Of a stretch of DNA of 37,457 nt, positions 32,085 through 37,457 are shown piece by piece. The notes under the pieces were generated by a model that had not been told where the DNA came from, ran no database searches, and saw only the letters and a program-made list of their open reading frames with translations. The position numbers and the translations under genes are program-made. The stretch is from Chryseobacterium gleum. Lineage in GTDB: Bacteria; Bacteroidota; Bacteroidia; Flavobacteriales_D; Crocinitomicaceae. How positions within the stretch are numbered: the stretch's first letter is position 1; each line of letters starts with the position of its first letter. Location: positions 1 through 37,457 of the forward strand of contig CAMDAO010000011.1 in assembly GCA_945888595.1 (NCBI GenBank), read 5' to 3'.

Positions 32085-34652
32085 ATGAGATTTTTTTTCT
32101 TGATTGCCATCTTTTCACCTATTTTTGGAAGCAGATCTCAAGTAATTGAGCAATTCACGGATGGAGATTTTACGAACAATCCTGCTTGGTCTGGAACGGA
32201 TTTGGATTTTAGTATAAATGCGGCTCAACAACTTCAATTAACATCCAGTGTTGTTGGAACTTCATTTTTAACAACGTCTAATGAATTGAGCTCTCTAGAC
32301 ACAAAAGAATGGCACTTTTGGATTAAAATGGCATTTTCACCCTCTGCTAATAATTTTGCAAAAGTTTTCTTAACTTCTACTAGTAGCGATTTAATGATTA
32401 ATCCTGATGGATTTTATTTACAATTTGGCGAAGCCGGATCTTTAGACGCTATTCGATTATGTAAGCAGTTAGGGGGAATTAGCACTGAAATTTGCTCAGG
32501 AATTCCTGGACAAATTGCGAATAGTTTTGACCTTGGTGTAAAAGTGATCCGGGATAATTTTGGAAACTGGAATTTATTCGTTGATTCCAACGGGGGAGAA
32601 AATTATAATTCAAGTAGCTCTGGAGTAGATAATACCTCCATTATTGGAGGTGTTTCAGGTGTTATAGCAACCTATACCTTGAGTAATTCCAATAAATTTT
32701 ATTTTGATAATTTTTATTTCGGAGATATACTTGTTGATCATGTTGCGCCTATCGCAATTTCTGTAAATGTTATCGATCAGAATAAAATCGATGTATTTTT
32801 TGATGAGGTACTTGATAGTATTTCGGCTCAATTAAGTGGGAATTATTTTTGCACTCCAACCATCGAAGTAACATCCGTTTTACAAGATAGTATCAACCCT
32901 AAATTGGTTCATCTTTTCTTAGGTGCGAATTTTTTAAATGGACAAACGTATTCAATTACGTCCTTTAATGTTAGTGATTTAGTTGGAAATATATCCCCGG
33001 AACAAGTGCTTATTTTTACGTACATGGTCGCCGAAAATGTTAATTTGGGAGATGTGATTTTGACTGAATTTATGGCAGATCCAACACCAGTGCAAGGTTT
33101 ACCAGAAATTGAATATATTGAAATCTACAATAGAAGTGATAAGTATTTTAATGTGTTGGGATGGAAGATTGGAGATTCCTCATCAGATGGAACCATACAG
33201 GAAAAATGGCTAAGGCCGGGAGAATATCTTATTTTATGTGCCGTTTCTTCACTAGTAGAATATTCAAATGGTGTTGGAGTCACGTCTTTTCCAAGTTTAA
33301 ATAACGCCGGGGATGATATTGTGTTAAAGAACAATGAAGGAAAAGTGGTGGACAAAATAGCGTATACGGACAGTTGGTACAAAGATGATTTAAAGCAGGA
33401 TGGGGGATATGCAATCGAGAGAAAAAATATACATTTGCTTTGCTCTTCAGAATCCAATTGGACAGCAAGCAACGCCATCATTGGCGGTACACCTGCTTTC
33501 GTCAATTCAGTGAATGACAACACTGCTGACATTAATAAACCACAACTAGAGGAACTTGTAGCTTTCTTTCCAAACATATTAGAAATTACGTTTAATGAAG
33601 GAATGGATTCCGCTTCTCTTTCCAATTCACTCCTTTATTCGCCTGATTTAACGATTCAAAGTTCACTCATTTCAAGTCCATTTCCTCAAACTATGACTAT
33701 TCAATTCAACGAAAATTTTACAAAGAGTAAGGAATATGAAATACTATTGAATACCGTTTCTGACTGCTCTTTGAATACCACGAATTTAACGGGTAAATTT
33801 TCATTAGCTGAAACCCCAATTGCAGGAGATGTTATTATCAATGAAATTCTTTCCGACCCAATTACTGGAGGTTCCGATTTCATTGAAGTTTTAAATAGAT
33901 CAGATAAAACAATCAATTTATCTAATTTTAGTTTTGGAAATTGTCAAAATGGAATTGTGTCCAATGTTAAATTAATAGAAACCAGCAAAAATTTGAAAGC
34001 AGGAGAGATTATGGTTATTACAGAGGATACACTTTTTCTAAAAAACAATTATTTTTCTACTGTTGCTGGGAGGTTAATTCAAAGTGATTTACCAAATTAC
34101 AACATTGATTCGGGTTCTGTATATCTGCTATATGAAGATACGATAATTGACAAAGTGTCTTATTTGGAAAAATGGCAATTCAAATTACTAGAAAATTCAA
34201 AAGGTAAATCGTTAGAAAGGATTGATCCAAACAGTAATTCAAATTCTGAAACTAATTGGCATACGGCTGCTGAGACTGTTCAATTTGCTACACCAGGAGG
34301 AAAAAATTCGCAAATGTTTGAGAGTGAATCAAACGGAAATTTTGATTTTATGAGTAAAACCATTTCTCCAGATAATGATGGTTTTGAAGATGTATTAATT
34401 GTAAAATACAAAATGAATAAGCCGGGCATGCTTGGTACCTTCACCATTTTTGATGATCAAGGGAGATTAGTAAACACTGTTTTTAAAAACGAATTGTTAG
34501 CTACAGAAGGAACTTTTACATGGGATGGCGTTGCGGATACGAATTTTAAAGCTGAGATTGGGGCTTATGTGTGTTTTTTGGAAGCTTTTGAAGTAAATGG
34601 GGGTAATTTATTTAAAAAAACAAAAGCTTTTTTTGTTGTTGGTAAATTATAA
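32085..34652 (+). CDS. Secreted lamin-tail-domain protein with gliding/secretion-type C-terminal domain
   Basis: An 855-residue extracellular or surface protein with a signal peptide (MRFFFLIAIFSPIFGSRSQ). Residues ~20-210 form a beta-rich N-terminal domain. Bacterial Ig-like (Big_5-type) segments follow, marked by IDVFFDEVLDSISAQLSGNY and later LEITFNEGMDSASL. Two lamin-tail domains are recognisable: near 318-430 (LTEFMADPTPVQGLPEIEYIE, WLRPGEYLILC) and near 585-700 (IINEILSDPITGGSDFIEVLN, NLKAGEIMVIT). The last ~100 residues (ISPDNDGFEDVLIVKY, FTIFDDQGRLV, FTWDGVADTNFKAEIGAY) form the FlgD/CHU_C-like fold common at the C-terminus of gliding-associated or type IX-secreted proteins. Its target is unknown. 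Confidence 0.87.
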   Translation: MRFFFLIAIFSPIFGSRSQVIEQFTDGDFTNNPAWSGTDLDFSINAAQQLQLTSSVVGTSFLTTSNELSSLDTKEWHFWIKMAFSPSANNFAKVFLTSTSSDLMINPDGFYLQFGEAGSLDAIRLCKQLGGISTEICSGIPGQIANSFDLGVKVIRDNFGNWNLFVDSNGGENYNSSSSGVDNTSIIGGVSGVIATYTLSNSNKFYFDNFYFGDILVDHVAPIAISVNVIDQNKIDVFFDEVLDSISAQLSGNYFCTPTIEVTSVLQDSINPKLVHLFLGANFLNGQTYSITSFNVSDLVGNISPEQVLIFTYMVAENVNLGDVILTEFMADPTPVQGLPEIEYIEIYNRSDKYFNVLGWKIGDSSSDGTIQEKWLRPGEYLILCAVSSLVEYSNGVGVTSFPSLNNAGDDIVLKNNEGKVVDKIAYTDSWYKDDLKQDGGYAIERKNIHLLCSSESNWTASNAIIGGTPAFVNSVNDNTADINKPQLEELVAFFPNILEITFNEGMDSASLSNSLLYSPDLTIQSSLISSPFPQTMTIQFNENFTKSKEYEILLNTVSDCSLNTTNLTGKFSLAETPIAGDVIINEILSDPITGGSDFIEVLNRSDKTINLSNFSFGNCQNGIVSNVKLIETSKNLKAGEIMVITEDTLFLKNNYFSTVAGRLIQSDLPNYNIDSGSVYLLYEDTIIDKVSYLEKWQFKLLENSKGKSLERIDPNSNSNSETNWHTAAETVQFATPGGKNSQMFESESNGNFDFMSKTISPDNDGFEDVLIVKYKMNKPGMLGTFTIFDDQGRLVNTVFKNELLATEGTFTWDGVADTNFKAEIGAYVCFLEAFEVNGGNLFKKTKAFFVVGKL

Positions 34653-34668
34653 AGAAATATCATTTAGG

Positions 34669-34705
34669 TATTTTTGTTTTTGAAACCAATCTATTTGTAT
34701 TTTTG
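34669..34705 (+). promoter_or_regulatory. Tandem -7 elements upstream of the LETM1-like gene
   Basis: TATTTTTG occurs twice, at 34669-34676 and 34698-34705, both exact TAnnTTTG. The downstream copy is 19 nt before the ATG at 34725 and has a TTG 21 nt upstream (34674-34676, inside the first copy). The first copy may therefore serve as the -33 region of the second, or both may be used. Confidence 0.5.
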
Positions 34706-34724
34706 TTCAAAAAACAGGAAAAAG

Positions 34725-35987
34725 ATGATTCAACCAGGATCGGCAGGGTGGATAAATAAATATTTTGATTTAGTTGAGAAACAAGTAATTCAGTTGGAAG
34801 TTAACCGTCCAGAAGAGTTAGGAGTTGATCACTTTTTACATCTTACTTTTGGACATACAGGAATTATTTTTGGATACCCAAATTCGTTAATTTTCGCTAA
34901 AAACCTAGACACATCGAAGTGGACTGTTGAAGAAAATCTTAAAATGTTACTTTTTGAGTCGCATTTGCTCGTTTTTCTATTAAAAAATGAAAAATCTGCG
35001 AATATTAAAGAAGATTTTATTAATTCATTACTTGTATTTTACGGGAAACATAATTCATATTCCATTACTAAAATTTTCACCTTCTTCTTAAAAGAGTCAA
35101 ATGTTGAAAAATTAGAAAATATACTTGTAAAGAGATTAGAAATAAAAATGAAATTGCTCGATAATAAACTATGGGTTAATTATTTGAGTAACGTTTTTGT
35201 TTATCTAGATGTTATTCTTTTTCATGATAATCTGAAAGGTAAAAAAAGAGGAGATTTTTCAAATTATTCAGATTTAGCGATGGATTCTTTGACCGCAATT
35301 TCAATTTCTGCCTTTTCAGATGGAGTAGTAGAAGATCAGGAAAAATCAATGTTTAACATCTTTTTAGCGTCAGCCAATTTACCAGATAAAAAGCGTGATT
35401 TAGTTATAAAACAGCTGAAAACAGGTGCAACAATTCAAGATTTATCTCCTTCGATTCAAAAAAATTGGTTATTTAAACGATTTATTTTGGATATTTCTGC
35501 GTTAACTATTTTAGCTAATTTAGAAGCTGTGCCTGAAGAAAAGTTATTTCTAACTAGCTTTTGTGAATTTTTAGAAATACCCGCAAAAGAGTTAGATGAA
35601 ACACTTGTGATGGTTGGTTCATTTGTCCTAAACAACAATAAGAAAGTTCCCTTTTTAAAGAATTCATCCTCTTATGAGAAAATGTTTAGTAGTTTTTCTC
35701 GACGTTGGATAAAAGTATTGGGAAGGAGTAAAGATAAGTTAGGCCAAGAAATAAAACAAAGTAAGGAGTTGGTATTCCTTATTAAGAAATCAACCACGAA
35801 AGAATTGACAAAAGAAGAAAAGGAAATAGTAAAAGTTCAATTTTTAGATATTGCAAAGTCAATGCCCGCTTTAGCAATTTTCATGTTACCAGGTGGAGCC
35901 CTTTTATTGCCTCTTTTGCTAAAAATACTCCCAGATTTATTGCCTTCAGCTTTTAGAGATAATGAGATTGACAAGGAAAAGAAATAA
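34725..35987 (+). CDS. LETM1-like protein with central TerB-like region
   Basis: A 420-residue protein from the ATG at 34725 (MIQPGSAGWINKYFDLVEKQ), preceded by CAGGAAAAAG. A TTG 17 codons upstream lies inside a promoter element and is rejected. Residues ~185-300 are helical and acidic, with ISAFSDGVVEDQEKSMFNIFL resembling the TerB/tellurite-resistance fold. Residues ~357-411 resemble the LETM1 membrane segment: SMPALAIFMLPGGALLLPLL followed by LKILPDLLPSAF, close to the pattern of the mitochondrial inner-membrane protein. Similar flavobacterial proteins are named LETM1-related biofilm-associated proteins, but the biochemical role is unknown. One C-terminal membrane segment is likely; there is no signal peptide. 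Confidence 0.8.
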   Translation: MIQPGSAGWINKYFDLVEKQVIQLEVNRPEELGVDHFLHLTFGHTGIIFGYPNSLIFAKNLDTSKWTVEENLKMLLFESHLLVFLLKNEKSANIKEDFINSLLVFYGKHNSYSITKIFTFFLKESNVEKLENILVKRLEIKMKLLDNKLWVNYLSNVFVYLDVILFHDNLKGKKRGDFSNYSDLAMDSLTAISISAFSDGVVEDQEKSMFNIFLASANLPDKKRDLVIKQLKTGATIQDLSPSIQKNWLFKRFILDISALTILANLEAVPEEKLFLTSFCEFLEIPAKELDETLVMVGSFVLNNNKKVPFLKNSSSYEKMFSSFSRRWIKVLGRSKDKLGQEIKQSKELVFLIKKSTTKELTKEEKEIVKVQFLDIAKSMPALAIFMLPGGALLLPLLLKILPDLLPSAFRDNEIDKEKK

Positions 35988-36024
35988 TTTTTTCCGCTAC
36001 ATCTGAATTAGCTCGTCCAAAGAT

Positions 36025-36720
36025 TCAAGGCGTTGTCAAAGAAACAGGAATAATTTTCCCATTCATCCATTCATGATTCGTAAGAGCAAAATTGACAATA
36101 AATTCTGCCATTTTTTCCGCCGAAACTGGCGCTAGATATCCTGGAAAAGCTTCTTCCAACATTTCTGTTTGCACCGCGCCAAGACACAGACAATTCATTT
36201 TCACTTTTGTATCTTTGTGTTCTTCGTAGAACAATTCTGTAAAACTACAAACAGCTGCTTTGGAAGTTGAATAAGCAGTTAAACCGGCAAATTTTACAGT
36301 TCCTTGAAAACCTCCCATTGAACTTATGTTTACAATATGTCCTCCATTTTGAAGCATTTTAGGGAGTGCTGCTTGAACAGTTTGCATCACACCGATAACA
36401 TTTGACTGATAACTAGAAGTAAGATCTTGAGGAGTTAATTCAGTGAATGGTTTGTTGACTAATTTCCCTGCATTATTGACTAAAATATTAATGGATTCAA
36501 TCGACGAAAAAATTTTTTCAGCTTGTTGGCGAACATTAGAATCCTCTAAATCAAACCCAAAACACTTTACGTTAGTGAGGTGAGAAAATTGTTCCATTCC
36601 CTTCGTATTGCGAGAAAGAGCAAGAACAGTATATTCAGGATTAGCCGCAAATTTCTCTACAGTTGCCTTCCCAATCCCTCGACTAGCACCAACAACAACA
36701 ACAATTTTTTTTTGATTCAT
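36025..36720 (-). CDS. Short-chain dehydrogenase/reductase
   Basis: Classical SDR of 231 residues. The cofactor motif GASRGIGKA is at 11-19, DLED at 57-60 marks the adenine-binding acidic pair, and NNAG is at 82-85. The catalytic residues are N107, S133/S134 in NISSMGG, Y150 and K154 in AYSTSKAAV. The R13 in the glycine loop and R37 after strand 2 favour NADPH, though this is inference. The ATG at 36718-36720 gives MNQKKIVVVVGASRG. Substrate unknown; the neighbouring reductase gene does not define a pathway. It ends 37 bases from the convergent LETM1-like gene. Confidence 0.93.
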   Translation of the reverse strand: MNQKKIVVVVGASRGIGKATVEKFAANPEYTVLALSRNTKGMEQFSHLTNVKCFGFDLEDSNVRQQAEKIFSSIESINILVNNAGKLVNKPFTELTPQDLTSSYQSNVIGVMQTVQAALPKMLQNGGHIVNISSMGGFQGTVKFAGLTAYSTSKAAVCSFTELFYEEHKDTKVKMNCLCLGAVQTEMLEEAFPGYLAPVSAEKMAEFIVNFALTNHEWMNGKIIPVSLTTP

Positions 36721-36798
36721 GACTAAATACTATTCTTAAAGGATCGACTAAAATTAATTATTTCAAACGCTGAGAAGTTAAAATTTTATTTGATACGG

Positions 36799-37457
36799 TT
36801 ACTTCTCGTCAAAACTAATAACAAGTTCTTCACTTGCAGGATGAGCTTGACAAACCAAAACATATCCTTCCGCAACTTCTTCTTCTGTCAATGCATAATT
36901 CATCGTCATAGATGCTTTTCCTTGTAAAATTTTTCCTTTGCAAGATGAGCAAACTCCTCCTCGACAAGAATAAGGCGCATCAAAACCAGATTTATCTAGG
37001 ACATCTAAAATTGCTTTCCCATTTGATTTCAGCTTGAATTCGATTTCTTCACCGTCTAAAATTACTTTCACATTGCTTTCTCCTGAAAAAGTAATATTAG
37101 AAGCGGTTGTGTTCGATTTCATTAAAGTTGGGACAGTAAATAACTCATAATGAATTTTTTCTGTTGGAACTCCAAATAATTTTAATGCATCAACACCTGC
37201 TTTGATCATTTCCTCTGGCCCGCATAAAAAGAATGCATCTGCTTTTAAAAGCTCTAAATCTTTTTTTATTATTTCAGAAATAGCAGCAGCATCCAATCTC
37301 CCCGCCGAATATCCTTCAATGGTTTCTCCACTTAAGTAGAAATCAGTTTGAACATGTGAGAAGTTTTTGATTTCATTGTGAAAAAGAATCGAATTTTGGG
37401 TTCTATTTCCATAAAACAATTTCATTTTACCATTTGATGATGCTAATGCTTTGGCTA
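36799..37457 (-). CDS. Ferredoxin-NADP reductase/PaaE-type iron-sulfur flavoprotein, C-terminal part
   Basis: The minus-strand frame is open from the window edge, so the gene starts outside; the Met at 37425 is internal. The visible ~218 residues begin in the NAD(P)-binding half of an FNR module (KMKLFYGNRTQNSILF; then AFFLCGPEEMI), and end in a plant-type [2Fe-2S] domain. Counting from the internal Met, the four cluster cysteines are C154, C159, C162 (APYSCRGGVCSSCKG) and C192 (VLVCQAHP). This FNR-then-ferredoxin order is that of PaaE (phenylacetyl-CoA epoxidase reductase) and related electron-transfer proteins. No paaABCD genes are visible, so the electron acceptor is unknown. Confidence 0.9.
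   Translation of the reverse strand, partial: AKALASSNGKMKLFYGNRTQNSILFHNEIKNFSHVQTDFYLSGETIEGYSAGRLDAAAISEIIKKDLELLKADAFFLCGPEEMIKAGVDALKLFGVPTEKIHYELFTVPTLMKSNTTASNITFSGESNVKVILDGEEIEFKLKSNGKAILDVLDKSGFDAPYSCRGGVCSSCKGKILQGKASMTMNYALTEEEVAEGYVLVCQAHPASEELVISFDEK

Noticed and set aside
33125-33625. 166-residue antisense frame within the lamin-tail gene
   Set aside because: It is a shadow of a well-supported gene, rich in Ser/Leu/Pro with no recognisable domain.
34674-34724. 17-residue extension of the LETM1-like protein from a TTG
   Set aside because: The TTG lies inside a TATTTTTG box and upstream of a second one; the ATG at 34725 has a purine-rich leader.
1-37457. tRNA, rRNA, CRISPR array, prophage, insertion sequence or integrase
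   Set aside because: I read both strands for these and saw no cloverleaf, regular repeat-spacer pattern, transposase or phage gene; a computed tRNA and RNA-family scan was not possible.

Overview
The window looks like a chromosomal segment of an AT-rich member of the Bacteroidota, most likely order Flavobacteriales. This rests on five things: the purN | acpP-fabF-rnc order, the rnpA followed by an S41 protease gene, a gliding/secretion-type C-terminal domain on a lamin-tail protein, the DUF5916 and CarboxypepD_reg-TonB receptor families, and many upstream copies of the phylum's -7 promoter element TAnnTTTG with little Shine-Dalgarno signal. A placement near Crocinitomicaceae is possible, but I cannot establish it. 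I see no rRNA, tRNA, CRISPR array, prophage, insertion sequence or integrase. Both ends of the window cut a gene.

Layout. 1-3.1 kb: tail of a 3'-5' exonuclease, dxr (isoprenoid synthesis) and an ALDH7-type aldehyde dehydrogenase with a strong terminator. 3.2-5.9 kb: a PKD lipoprotein, then on the minus strand mgtE followed by a 2-hydroxyacid dehydrogenase. 6.0-10.7 kb: a CPA2 antiporter and a TonB-dependent receptor in one probable operon. 10.7-14.4 kb (minus): rnpA, S41 processing protease, O-antigen ligase-like protein. 14.4-20.7 kb (plus): an HI0933-type flavoprotein, a DUF5916 protein, a LysE-type exporter and a MORN_2-repeat protein. 20.8-24.1 kb: purN facing away from acpP-fabF-rnc. 24.1-28.6 kb (minus): fbp then mfd, with a hairpin/low-complexity segment between them. 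28.7-30.7 kb: a DUF6495-like protein, then DUF2911 and SUFU-domain genes. 30.8-31.8 kb (minus): asd. 32.1-36.0 kb: a secreted lamin-tail protein and a TerB-like/LETM1-like protein. 36.0-37.5 kb (minus): an SDR and the C-terminal part of a ferredoxin-type reductase.

Most genes are housekeeping or widespread flavobacterial families: isoprenoid, purine, fatty-acid and aspartate-family synthesis, gluconeogenesis, RNA processing, transcription-coupled repair, ion transport and envelope functions. I did not find a convincing new multi-gene system. The most interesting pattern is regulatory: at dxr, rnpA, purN and the DUF5916 gene an exact -7 element ends only 4-5 nt before the ATG (a near-match does the same at the DUF6495-like gene), which predicts leaderless or nearly leaderless mRNAs. 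Other points worth a look are an Asn at a usual catalytic Asp position in RNase III, the hairpin in front of mfd, the 12-bp perfect inverted repeat between the SUFU gene and asd, and the LETM1-like bacterial protein.
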